64,000 nucleotides of DNA. Source: JAEINY01 sp942490535 (GTDB lineage: Bacteria; Bacteroidota; Bacteroidia; Bacteroidales; Marinilabiliaceae). A program made the translations under genes and the position numbers. The notes under the pieces are model-generated. The model was not told the origin of the DNA. It made no database searches and saw only the letters and a program-made list of their open reading frames with translations. Location: positions 434,001 through 498,000 of the forward strand of contig CALNXQ010000008.1 in the NCBI GenBank assembly GCA_942490535.1, written 5' to 3'. Below are positions 43,738 through 52,028 of the stretch, piece after piece. Position 1 is the first letter of the stretch. Each line of letters starts with the position of its first letter.

Positions 43738-45087
43738 GGTTCCTTCTAAAAAAGAATGGGTAATTGATTTATTATGTAGCTTCGTATTTTCATATTAAAG
43801 TCAGCGTATGTTTACCCAAGAATTATTCGAATTAGCATTAAATATTACCAGTCCCTGGATTATCTCATCAGTTGATTTTGACGTTGAGAAGCAGAAGCTT
43901 GATATTCACATAGACTTTGAACGAGGTAGTGAATTCGAATATACTCTTGAAGATGGGACTACGGGAAAAGGAAAAGCATACGACACGGTTAACAAGACAT
44001 GGCGACATCTAAATTTTTTCAGCATGAATGTTACCTCCATGCGAGAGTCCCCCGAGTTAAGAGAGAGGATAACAGCATTCGAATGATTCAAACACCTTGG
44101 CAAGGAAAAATGAATGGGTTTACCCTACTCTTCGAAGCATTACTCCTTCAGTTATGTACTGCGATGCCCGTGTTAAAAGTGTCACAAATAGCTGGCGTAA
44201 GTGATGATAAGCTCTGGGATATGCTGGAGAGGTATATCGACGAAGCCGTAGATCAAATGGATCTATCTGATCTAAACATGTTAGGTCTGGACGAGACATC
44301 TAAGGCTAAACACCATGACTACATTACCCTTTTTGTGAATTTATTGACGCGTAAAGTAGTTTATATTACCGAAGGGAAAGACAGTAAAACAATTGACGAT
44401 TTTGTAGACTTTCTAACCACCCATGGAGGCCGATCAGAGCATATTACTGATGTGAGTTCTGATATGTCCAAAGCCTTTATTAAAGGCGTTAAAGACAATC
44501 TGCCAAACGCTCAAATTACATTTGATAAATTTCATATTATGAAGATTATCAATGATGCCGTAAACAAAGTACGTATTCAGGAGGTAAAGGAGCAAGATGT
44601 GTTGAAGAAAACGAAATTCATTTTTCTTAAAAATAATGCCAATCTAACTCCCAAACAACTTTCAATACTCCAGGAATTGAAGATGTCAAAAATCAATCTG
44701 AAAACTATAAGGGCCATGCACATCCGTGAAAACTTTCAGGAGATTTACAATTCGGATTCATTTGAAGAATTCCAGTTCAAACTTCAAAAGTGGTATTTCT
44801 GGGCTACTCACAGTCGATTAGAGCCTATTAAGGAAGTTGCATATACAATAAAGAGGCATTGGGATGGTGTTCTCGGATGGTGGCATAGTCAAATCAACAA
44901 TGGAATACTGGAAGGACTTAACTCAATTATTCAAGCTGCTAAATCGAAAGCGCGAGGATATAAGCTGGCTAAAAATTTCAAAATCATAGCGTACCTATTA
45001 ACAGGTGATATTGATCTCAACTCGTTAAACAGAAATTTTCACAAACTAACATAAATACAAACTACCCACTCATTTTTAGAGAGAGCC
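43738..45087 (+). mobile_element. ISL3-family insertion sequence, 1350 bp
   Basis: Both ends and the target are visible. Left end GGTTCCTTCTAAAAAAGAAT and right end (reverse complement) GGCTCTCTCTAAAAATGAGT form imperfect terminal inverted repeats of about 25 bp. Each is flanked by GAATTTAA, an exact 8-bp target duplication. It carries one transposase gene, split into two frames at a T6 run. It sits in the last 5% of a macrodomain gene. Few differences between ends and an intact duplication suggest a fairly recent insertion. Confidence 0.96.
43808..45054 (+). pseudogene. ISL3-family transposase, two overlapping frames joined by a -1 shift at T TTT TTC
   Basis: DDE transposase. Frame 1 from 43808 (MFTQELFELALNITSPWII) gives the N-terminal part through KTWRHLNFF; frame 2 (open from 43999) continues QHECYLHARVPRVKRED... 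to 45054, with catalytic-region motifs LGLDETSKAKHHD, DVSSDMSKAFIKGV and GLNSIIQAAKSKARGYK. The family protein reads straight through RHLNFFQHECYLHA, so one base is missing in the T run 44014-44019, or the ribosome slips back one base there. T TTT TTC in the zero frame (44014-44020) is a classic slippery heptamer. The usual zinc-finger Cys pairs are absent in both frames, as in other Bacteroidota ISL3 copies I recall. Joined length is about 415. Confidence 0.88.
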
Positions 45088-45095
45088 GAATTTAA
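45088..45095. repeat. Target site duplication, right copy
   Basis: GAATTTAA right after the element, identical to the left copy. Confidence 0.95.
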
Positions 45096-45130
45096 ACATC
45101 TATAAAAAACAACTGTCATTAAACGATTAA

Positions 45131-45494
45131 AGGAGGGCACATGCTGTACCACTCCTTTTAACCTAACCCTAACCCAAATCTATGAAAAAAACCTTCTTCT
45201 ATTTAAACAACGGTGCTCTGAAAAAGTTTCAGACCCCCTTAAAAAAAGAGAGGAACGATCGACTTTTCGAACGTTCCTTCTTCAACCTAACCTTAACCCT
45301 AACTTATGAAGAAAGCTTCATAACTCTTTATACAGATTTGAATCTTAAAAGTTTTAATCCAGATAAAAAAAATACCTCTTTTTAAACTTTATTAACTCAA
45401 CCGCGATATCATAAACAACTTTTAAACTATAACATGTAAACTCTTAAAAATGTTCACACATTTTAACAACGAGTGCAAATATGAGTTTTTTTTA
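45131..45494 (+). other. Intergenic region with two hairpin-plus-CTAACC leader-like modules
   Basis: No gene I trust. It holds the hairpin AAAGGAG...CTCCTTTT (45126-45160), which may end the old macrodomain gene, followed by AACCTAACCCTAACCCAAAT and ATGAAAAAAACC. A second hairpin AGGAACG...CGTTCCT (45251-45277) is followed by AACCTAACCTTAACCCTAAC and ATGAAGAAAGC. The two modules have the same plan. A 67-codon frame from 45182 (MKKTFFYLNNG) spans both, but its second half lies in the hairpin and leader sequence and is unlikely to be coding. Confidence 0.4.
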
Positions 45495-45971
45495 TCAAAG
45501 GGGAAAACATTTTTCAATTTGTTCGGCTGTTATTACTTCTGCATAACTTCTTAAAGTCACTAATGTACACGCATGCACATCTTTAGATTTAATAATATAT
45601 CCATCGTTATTCAAATCTCTTGTGGCACATGCATCTGCCACCAGGATCACTTTAAACCCAAAATCATAGGCTCCTCTCACCGCGGCCTCCACACACATAT
45701 GCGTTTGCATACCCGCAACGACAATCTTTTGGATGCCCATCTCCGATAACCGACCCAATAAATCAGTTCCGTTGAACACATTCACCTCCTGTTTTACAAT
45801 TACCGTCTCCCCGTCAATCGGTGCGACACTTCCGTGAATATCACCACCCGGTTCAAACTGATGCTTAATGTGAATGACGGGCAACTGCCGCTTCCGGAAT
45901 TCCATCAGTACCGCTTTCGCTTTTAGACCAGCCTCTTCAGGCTGATCCAACGCTGAAACACCCCCAGGAAA

Positions 45972-46547
45972 CTTAACCACTATGGACTGAAAGTCCATAG
46001 GTTTGGAGAGACCAGAATGACTGAAAGTCATTCCTAGTGCGTTATTCAAGGATAAAATTGGAACCATCCTGATCTTCTGGTTTGCGATGATGCTCCAAAT
46101 AGGCATTCACCATTTCATCCGTAATATTACCAGAACTCCAACAGCCAAAACCAATTGCCCAAAAGTGTCGACCCCAATATTTTTTACTAAGCGATGGGAA
46201 TTCCTGTTGTAATTTTCTGGAACTTCGACCTTTTAGTTTCTTTACTAACTCACTAACACTTTGAGATGGACGATAATTTATGTGCATGTGTATATGATCG
46301 GATGAAACTACTCCTTTAAGGATCAAAACATCCTCTGCTTCACATATCTGCATTAATATTGAGCGACATCTTTTTTTTATGTCTCCTTGCAATACTGGAT
46401 ACCTATATTTAGTTGACCATACAATATGAACTGTCATTTCAGAAACCGTATGGCCATTGCTCCTTTGTACCATATTGTAAAGGTAGCTTTTTTAGAAGCT
46501 AAAGCAAGATGCACTAAAGTGCATAGTTTTAACTACTATTGAGACCA
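45972..46547 (-). mobile_element. IS200/IS605-family element, about 576 bp
   Basis: Boundaries follow from rejoining the split hydrolase frame: no target duplication, as expected of this family. Subterminal hairpins are visible: CTATGGACTGAAAGTCCATAG and GAATGACTGAAAGTCATTC at the right end (45979-46022), and ATGCACTAAAGTGCAT at the left end (46509-46524). It carries a single TnpA gene on the minus strand and no TnpB. Confidence 0.88.
46042..46473 (-). CDS. tnpA: IS200-type TnpA transposase (Y1 HUH)
   Basis: Single-strand transposase of 143 residues. The HUH motif is HIHMHINYRP (about residue 62), the N-terminus has VHIVWSTKYRYPVLQGDI, a family hallmark, and the catalytic Tyr is in MVNAYLEHH near the C-terminus. 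The middle GRSSRKLQQEFPSLSKKYWG is also typical. The frame is intact, so the element may still be active. It sits within the split isochorismatase gene, in the same orientation. Confidence 0.92.
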   Translation of the reverse strand: MVQRSNGHTVSEMTVHIVWSTKYRYPVLQGDIKKRCRSILMQICEAEDVLILKGVVSSDHIHMHINYRPSQSVSELVKKLKGRSSRKLQQEFPSLSKKYWGRHFWAIGFGCWSSGNITDEMVNAYLEHHRKPEDQDGSNFILE

Positions 46548-46689
46548 ATAAAAATCCTGAATATCGATAAGCAATAAGGCCACTTTCGTGGAATCGTTTT
46601 TCGCCTGAGCACCTAACATGGAAAGGAATAAAAACAAAAATGCAATAACATTCTTCATATCCGGTTTTTTAATCCAATAATGAAGATAT

Positions 46690-46718
46690 AAAAAAAGGGT
46701 GACCTCACGCCACCCTTT
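46690..46718 (-). terminator. Terminator of the C1 peptidase gene
   Basis: Stem AAGGGTG / CACCCTT (46695-46701 and 46711-46717) with a T run on the minus-strand side. Confidence 0.8.
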
Positions 46719-46741
46719 CTACTTATTTTTATATGAGACAT

Positions 46742-47926
46742 TTATTTAATGCCCAACTTCTTTTTCAGCTCTTTGGTTAAAGCATCTTTATGAATCATGA
46801 TTGACATGGTTTTATACTTAAAGAATGCTTCCGAAGCATAGAAATAACCCTCGTACTTACTATTTGTATTCCAGCTATTTTTCACTCTAAAATAAGTGGT
46901 TCCATTTTGATCTTTTGACATCCCGGTGATATGCATGCCATGATCATCTGTAGTTTGATAATTATCAAATGCTTCCTGACGTAACTCCTGGGTAATCGCT
47001 TGTTCTTTTACCGGCTTATCAAAGCTATAAAGGGCTTTGTTGCGCTCTGTGCTCGACATGGTTTCCCAACGCGAGCGCTCAGAACCCGACATCTCTTCTG
47101 TATTGGTCTCAGGCACGATGGCCACGCCATTGGTATGCGAAAATCCTTTTTCACTCACATCAGCAGCCCATCCAATAGTATAACCAGACTTCAAAGAGTT
47201 GTCCATGATGGTCATCAAATCATCAATGGTAACATTATACACATGCCCCCACAACCAGTTATCCGGCACTTCAATCACAAACGGCGAATAGAAGGGGTGG
47301 TGCGTATAAGAGGATACCTGAATGTAATCATCCGCATTTAATCCCGTTACTTCTTTGGCATATGATTGGGGCGTATAGGTTTTACCGTCCACTTCAAAAG
47401 TTTCAGGTAACTCCCCTAAATAAGCGTCTAAAATACCATTGAATCCCACTTTCCATGCCGGAGACAATTTTTTGTTTTTGTTTTTGATGACACCATCCAC
47501 ATACTGCTTCAAAACCTCATCCATTTCACCATGAACGTGGCTTTCTTCGCCATAACACAAGCCATTACAGGCTTGCTCCGGCATCATACCGTAGTTTTTC
47601 AACACATAAATCACATCCTGAAACGCACCTCCGGGTCCAAAATTCAGACTCCCATGCAGACGCACATATTTTTCAGCCTTATCCGCATAACAATGACGGA
47701 CCACAAACATCTCTGACAAATCCACCGGGTCTTTTCCTTTACGAATCATTTCCGACTCCAGAAATGACAAACCAGAGAAACTCCAACATGTACCTGAACG
47801 GTGCTGATCTTTAACCGAAGTTGCTTCGAGATCATAAATGGTTTCAAACTGATAACCTTCTGTGGTATCCTGTGCAAATACTGCAACAGCCATCATCCAC
47901 ACAAATAATCCTGCAAATATTTTCAT
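46742..47926 (-). CDS. C1-family cysteine peptidase, aminopeptidase C/bleomycin hydrolase type, exported
   Basis: Papain-fold peptidase of 394 residues. Catalytic Cys in HRSGTCWSFSGLSFLE, His in DDHGMHITGMS, Asn in VKNSWNT: all three present. The lid-type insertion CNGLCYGEESHVHGEMDEV and the C-terminal end LKKKLGIK resemble PepC/bleomycin hydrolase, where the C-terminus reaches into the active site. A signal peptide (MKIFAGLFVWMMAVAVFAQ) puts it in the periplasm. Stand-alone gene with its own terminator. Confidence 0.92.
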   Translation of the reverse strand: MKIFAGLFVWMMAVAVFAQDTTEGYQFETIYDLEATSVKDQHRSGTCWSFSGLSFLESEMIRKGKDPVDLSEMFVVRHCYADKAEKYVRLHGSLNFGPGGAFQDVIYVLKNYGMMPEQACNGLCYGEESHVHGEMDEVLKQYVDGVIKNKNKKLSPAWKVGFNGILDAYLGELPETFEVDGKTYTPQSYAKEVTGLNADDYIQVSSYTHHPFYSPFVIEVPDNWLWGHVYNVTIDDLMTIMDNSLKSGYTIGWAADVSEKGFSHTNGVAIVPETNTEEMSGSERSRWETMSSTERNKALYSFDKPVKEQAITQELRQEAFDNYQTTDDHGMHITGMSKDQNGTTYFRVKNSWNTNSKYEGYFYASEAFFKYKTMSIMIHKDALTKELKKKLGIK

Positions 47927-48026
47927 TCTTTATTAGATATTAGTTGTTAGTATGCAAATAAACAAAACAAGGCCATAACCCTACATGATATTCTTCATGT
48001 ATTGAAGACGTCCTGGTTAGAATTAC

Positions 48027-49799
48027 CTAATCCAGGGATATGGAATTAAGGATTTCCCGCCCTCTATTCACCATCGCGGCAGCGGTTTCACCAGGAATCC
48101 GGTCCATTTTAAAACCCAAAAGTTTGTCATCCAAAAGAGCTAACTTCGTTTTAGCCACTTCTGAAGTATCCTGCTGGAGTTCGTGCTTCAGGATGCGTAT
48201 CTTTTCAAAATCCTGAATACCTTCGATGAGTCGTTCAAAACGAATGGAACTCATGGCTCCCGGATACACAAAGTAGGTATCCCCGGCCGGCCAGGCTCTA
48301 AAGCGCGAATCCACCAAAGGATTCTCCACCCAACTGTTATATGCCCAGCGCAAATAGCCATCCAGATCCATCGCTGCCGCATACCAACCCAACCAGGCGG
48401 ACTCAGCAGGCGGTGAAAACGTAAAGGTATTGGGATAATTTTCGGAACAACAGGTATAATACGTGGTGATTTTACCGTCTGCTTTCCGCTTGCGTTTCAT
48501 TTCCGTGGTGTAATTGAACTCCGAGGCCACACACAAATCATGAATGTCATCCATAATTTCCGGAATCCAATGATTGGCCGCCAATGACACTTTCAAGGCA
48601 GGCGCCACGGATTTAATCAGTTTGATTGTTTCAATCATGGCTTCTTTAGGCCGCTCATCCATGGCAATAGTCGTCTGTTCAAACCATCCCTTCTCTTTGA
48701 GATGGCTTGCAAAATCCACCAAAAACGGCTTCCACAAACGCGTGAACGCAGGTGTCCCAGGCTCTGCCTTCAACGTCACTGTTTCACCTGTTTTTTCATC
48801 GTGATATTGAAAATTATTTCCCCAGGGAACCATGGTATAGCAGTTAATTTGGTCCCCGATCCCACAGGCTCTGGCGAATTCCACCCAACGGTCAAACACC
48901 GAATAGTCGTAGGCCCAGGTTCCACCAGCTTGCTTCGTCCATTTGATCATGGATAAAAACGGATCATAGGTCTGACTGTTCCAGGGATGATGAATGATAG
49001 AAGCGGTAATGCATTTCTGACCCGCCTGAGCCAGTAACTCCAAATAGGGTTTCATGACCCTGAAATGCTCCTCACTCCAAGGCTCCACCTGATACCAGCG
49101 GGCAATGGCAAATGGATTTTGCCACAGGTCCAGATGAAAAGCCCATTGCGCTGCAGCTGGTAATACCCGCTCCAACACATTAATGGTAAATCTTAATTCC
49201 TGAGGGGGATTCTTTTTCGAATATATTTTCAAAGACCCGGTATATTGTCCAACCGGTGCATCCTGTGGTATTTTAATGCTCAACCATACCGGGCGCACAG
49301 ACCGCTGGGGCATATTCATGCACAAGATCGGATCCAGGGCATCTGCCACCAAACTGGAATCAAAATTGGCTGCCTGACGATAGCCACAGCCACCGGCAAA
49401 CTCATCGGTTAACACATACTTCACAAAGCGCGTTTGAATATTCGCTGCAGGAATAACATAGCCATCCGCTGTCTTGACTTCAGTCATCACACACTCCACC
49501 TGACGCACCGAATCCACCGACCACAAGACAGCCTGAGCTGAAATTTTCTCACCCCGCCAGGCTGTGAAATTGTATTCTTTGGTCACCGCCTGCATGGGTA
49601 CCACATGCCTGGCATACCGTTCATCGGTTGAACCAAAAGACGCATGCAGGCCCCTTCCGGTAATCTCCCAATCCGCGTTGACAATGGGTTTGGGATCCGC
49701 TGCTTCCTGATAAGTGGAACAGTTCAAATCGGGTCGTTGATTTAAACAAGCTGTTAATGGCACTAAGACCAGTATGAAAAAATGACTAAAACGCTTCAT
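48027..49799 (-). CDS. Lipoprotein with GH123-like catalytic and DUF4091 domains
   Basis: About 590 residues. The lipoprotein signal is MKRFSHFFILVLVPLTAC (lipobox LTAC). An N-terminal beta-domain (about 40-210) is followed by a TIM-barrel-like part related to glycoside hydrolase family 123 (HLDLWQNPFAIARWYQVEPW, ASIIHHPWNSQTYDPFLSMI, ITYYTCCSENYPNTFTFSPP) and a C-terminal DUF4091 segment with RAWPAGDTYFVYPGAMSSIR and RLIEGIQDFEKIRILK. GH123 enzymes cut beta-N-acetylgalactosaminides; whether this one does is open. TIAMDERPKEAM may hold the acid residue. It is surface-exposed or periplasmic and not near a Sus pair. Confidence 0.85.
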   Translation of the reverse strand: MKRFSHFFILVLVPLTACLNQRPDLNCSTYQEAADPKPIVNADWEITGRGLHASFGSTDERYARHVVPMQAVTKEYNFTAWRGEKISAQAVLWSVDSVRQVECVMTEVKTADGYVIPAANIQTRFVKYVLTDEFAGGCGYRQAANFDSSLVADALDPILCMNMPQRSVRPVWLSIKIPQDAPVGQYTGSLKIYSKKNPPQELRFTINVLERVLPAAAQWAFHLDLWQNPFAIARWYQVEPWSEEHFRVMKPYLELLAQAGQKCITASIIHHPWNSQTYDPFLSMIKWTKQAGGTWAYDYSVFDRWVEFARACGIGDQINCYTMVPWGNNFQYHDEKTGETVTLKAEPGTPAFTRLWKPFLVDFASHLKEKGWFEQTTIAMDERPKEAMIETIKLIKSVAPALKVSLAANHWIPEIMDDIHDLCVASEFNYTTEMKRKRKADGKITTYYTCCSENYPNTFTFSPPAESAWLGWYAAAMDLDGYLRWAYNSWVENPLVDSRFRAWPAGDTYFVYPGAMSSIRFERLIEGIQDFEKIRILKHELQQDTSEVAKTKLALLDDKLLGFKMDRIPGETAAAMVNRGREILNSISLD

Positions 49800-49862
49800 C
49801 ATATAAATAGCTCTAATATTTTTTGCAATGAATTAACAAAGATAAACAATCTGCCGCACCCT

Positions 49863-50960
49863 TCATGCCTTCTGTTTATCTACCAACATCTGAACAATCT
49901 GCTGGCGTTGCACTTTACCGGTTGCTGTTCTGGGAAATGACGAAAGCACAAACACCTCCTTGGGTTGCTCAAACTTGCCCAGCACACCCGAAAAATGAAC
50001 ATCTGTCAAATCAATTGCTCCCACTTGCTCGATGACCAACACCACTTTTTGTCCCCAATAAGCATCGGGTATCCCCACAATGACGAAGGGATCATCCAGA
50101 TAAACGGCTAACCTGGCCTCAATCTGCTCTGGAAACACTTTTACGCCCCCCGTGTTGATGACATTGTCCCAACGGCCCAACAGCATGAATTGATCGCTCC
50201 CCAGCAACTGCACCAAATCATTGGTCACCAGTGCCTCATCACATATTTCAGGAGCCGATATCACCAAACACGTCCGGTTGTCCTGACTAATCTGAACCCC
50301 GGGTAAACACTGAAACGGTTTCTCTTCGGTACCTGCCTGCACTTTACGAAGAGCAATATGGGATACCGTTTCTGTCATGCCGTAGGTCTCCCATATTTCT
50401 GTATGAATGGGACTCAAAGCCACTTTCAATGACGGAGGAAAGGCACCGCCCCCAACAATCAACTTTTGAATCCGGTTCAGAGCCGCTAAATCCTTCTCCA
50501 TGATGGCATGCACCTGCGAAGGCACCATGGCGGCAAAGTCCATTTCATCCCGGCATTCGCTCAAGGGATCGGCCACCACCGGCACCGGGATTAGATTTAA
50601 CCCACCGACCAAGGCCCGTACCACCATCATCTTACCGGCAATATATTGGGTAGATAAACAAAGTAAGGCCCGGTCCTTTGGCTGCAGGTTAAAAAACGCG
50701 ATGGTTTTTAAGGCCGAAGCCACCATGGCCCTTTTTTTCACCTTTATGCGCTTGGGAACCCCGGTACTGCCGGAAGTTTGAATATCAATGTGAGCTGTGT
50801 CCGCCAACCACTCGCCCACAAACTGAGCCAGTGAAGGTGCCCACTCTGCACCCTCTCCCACCAGTTCCTGACAAAGCTGCGCCAGTTGATCCGCGCCTTC
50901 ATAGCGCTGCCCCTTCAGGATCAGGCTTTGATAGTTTCGATAATCTAAATGGTCTTTCAT
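49863..50960 (-). CDS. menE: o-Succinylbenzoate--CoA ligase (short form)
   Basis: Adenylate-forming enzyme of menaquinone synthesis. At 365 residues it is shorter than the 450-490 of most MenE, the compact form seen in Bacteroidota. Motifs: DIQTSGSTGVPKRIKVKK (P-loop), ETYGMTETVSHIALRK, LLGRWDNVINTGGVKVFPEQ and the C-terminal Lys in TATGKVQRQQI. Identity is supported by context: its start overlaps the menC stop by 4 bp (ATGA), and menA precedes menC. Confidence 0.93.
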   Translation of the reverse strand: MKDHLDYRNYQSLILKGQRYEGADQLAQLCQELVGEGAEWAPSLAQFVGEWLADTAHIDIQTSGSTGVPKRIKVKKRAMVASALKTIAFFNLQPKDRALLCLSTQYIAGKMMVVRALVGGLNLIPVPVVADPLSECRDEMDFAAMVPSQVHAIMEKDLAALNRIQKLIVGGGAFPPSLKVALSPIHTEIWETYGMTETVSHIALRKVQAGTEEKPFQCLPGVQISQDNRTCLVISAPEICDEALVTNDLVQLLGSDQFMLLGRWDNVINTGGVKVFPEQIEARLAVYLDDPFVIVGIPDAYWGQKVVLVIEQVGAIDLTDVHFSGVLGKFEQPKEVFVLSSFPRTATGKVQRQQIVQMLVDKQKA

Positions 50961-52018
50961 CCCAATTCCGAGTCAAAGGGTTCAGTCCAACGGACATGCG
51001 CATTATAACATAAACGCTCACCATCCAGCACCAATGGAGAAGCTATATTATTGGTAAATACCTGACCGGTCCCCAATCCCTGGGGAAGTGGATTTTGCTG
51101 TAGGTAGGTCCATTGAGCAATGGCATTCAACCCAATGTTTCCTTCCAAAGCCGAAGTGATCCACCAGCCCACTTCATGTTGACGGGCCAGGTCAATCCAC
51201 TCCTGCGATGCCTGAAATCCCCCCAGCAAACTGGGCTTTAATATGATATACTGTGGCTGAATCTGCCTCAGCAGGTGCTCTTTTTGGCTGTGCCCCACAA
51301 CCCCAATTAATTCTTCATCCAAAGCGATGGGCAGTGGCGTTTGCTTACACAGCCGGGCCATCTCTTCCCATTGACCGGCTTTGATGGGCTGCTCAATGGA
51401 ATGAATGTGAAACGCTGCCAACCGCTGCAACTTTACCAAAGCCTCCTCCGGCTGAAACGCCCCATTGGCATCTACCCGTAATTCCAACTGTCTGGGAGAA
51501 AAGCGTTTTCTGATACCGGATAAGATACTTAGCTCCTGCTCGAAATCAATGGCCCCTATCTTCATTTTCAGGCAAGAGAACCCATTGGCCAGCTTGGCTT
51601 CAATCTGTTCCAACATATACTCCGGCTGCCCCATCCAAATCAAACCATTGATGGCAATCGAATCAGCACCTTTTGTAAACGCCGAGGGGAATAAGCGCTT
51701 CCGGCCCCCATTTTGCAGGTCCAGCAGGGCACATTCCAGGGCAAAGCGGATGGCCGGCCATGCGTTCAATCCTTCAGAAACGGGGAGGGCCTCGTGATTA
51801 ATCGCCTGACAGACTTTCGTCAACTGATCCTCAATATCCGGCCGGTCATCGGGGCTCAAACCCGGCAGAACAGAACATTCTCCAATCCCATAGATGCCCG
51901 GATGATTCGTTTGCCACACCCGGATATACCAACTGGTTTTGGTATGCAGCACTCCTCGCGAAGTACCTCCCGGTTGCTTAAATTGAAAAACATGTTTTTT
52001 AAAATCGGCGCTTAGCAT
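50957..52018 (-). CDS. menC: o-Succinylbenzoate synthase
   Basis: Enolase-superfamily dehydratase that makes o-succinylbenzoate. About 353 residues. Active-site set visible: the K-x-K pair in SCLKMKIGAIDFEQ, metal ligands in LRVDANGAF, HSIEQPIKAG and ALDEELIG, and the second base Lys in YIILKPSLLGGF. N-terminus MLSADFKKHVFQFKQPGGTS is typical of the family; the start at 52018 is preferred to 52036, which would overlap the menA stop. Translationally coupled with menE. Confidence 0.94.
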   Translation of the reverse strand: MLSADFKKHVFQFKQPGGTSRGVLHTKTSWYIRVWQTNHPGIYGIGECSVLPGLSPDDRPDIEDQLTKVCQAINHEALPVSEGLNAWPAIRFALECALLDLQNGGRKRLFPSAFTKGADSIAINGLIWMGQPEYMLEQIEAKLANGFSCLKMKIGAIDFEQELSILSGIRKRFSPRQLELRVDANGAFQPEEALVKLQRLAAFHIHSIEQPIKAGQWEEMARLCKQTPLPIALDEELIGVVGHSQKEHLLRQIQPQYIILKPSLLGGFQASQEWIDLARQHEVGWWITSALEGNIGLNAIAQWTYLQQNPLPQGLGTGQVFTNNIASPLVLDGERLCYNAHVRWTEPFDSELG

Positions 52019-52028
52019 CTGCAATGAT

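Larger units (their letters stand above)
43260..45130 (+). pseudogene. Macrodomain (O-acetyl-ADP-ribose deacetylase-like) gene, broken by a stop codon and an ISL3 element
   Basis: Macrodomains bind and remove ADP-ribose. The frame from ATG 43260 begins MKKIKIHPGDITRLNVTAIV, then NAANSSLLGGGGVD followed by TGA (43362-43364) where the family has Gly (GGGGVDGAIH), and goes on AIHRAAGPELL, HTVGPIWRGG, PNISTGVYGFPKEEAA to FVLFDEEN. There the ISL3 element (43738-45087) enters. Removing the element and one copy of the 8-bp duplication restores FDEENLNIYKKQLSLND and a stop at 45128-45130, a good macrodomain end. The ancestral protein would be about 170 residues. So the gene carries two independent lesions, a GGA-to-TGA change and an insertion, and is inactive. 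Confidence 0.9.
45495..46658 (-). pseudogene. Isochorismatase-family (nicotinamidase-like) hydrolase gene split by an IS200-type element
   Basis: Cysteine hydrolase of the isochorismatase fold. The N-terminal piece (46658-46548, 37 codons) reads MKNVIAFLFLFLSMLGAQA (signal peptide), then KVALLLIDIQDFY with the catalytic Asp. The C-terminal piece (45971-45495) starts FPGGVSALDQPEEAGLKAKA and includes the catalytic Cys in VVAGMQTHMCVEAA. Joining them across the element gives DIQDFYFPGG, exactly the family pattern, in frame and without extra bases. The restored protein has about 195 residues and was exported. The longer open frame that begins at 46106 is a chimera with element sequence. Confidence 0.9.

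Noticed and set aside
45182..45385. 67-codon gene (MKKTFFYLNNG...)
   Set aside because: Its second half is hairpin and CTAACC leader-like sequence repeated from upstream; no family resemblance.
45495..46106. Intact 203-residue isochorismatase gene
   Set aside because: The first 45 codons come from IS200 element sequence; the true N-terminus lies on the other side of the element.
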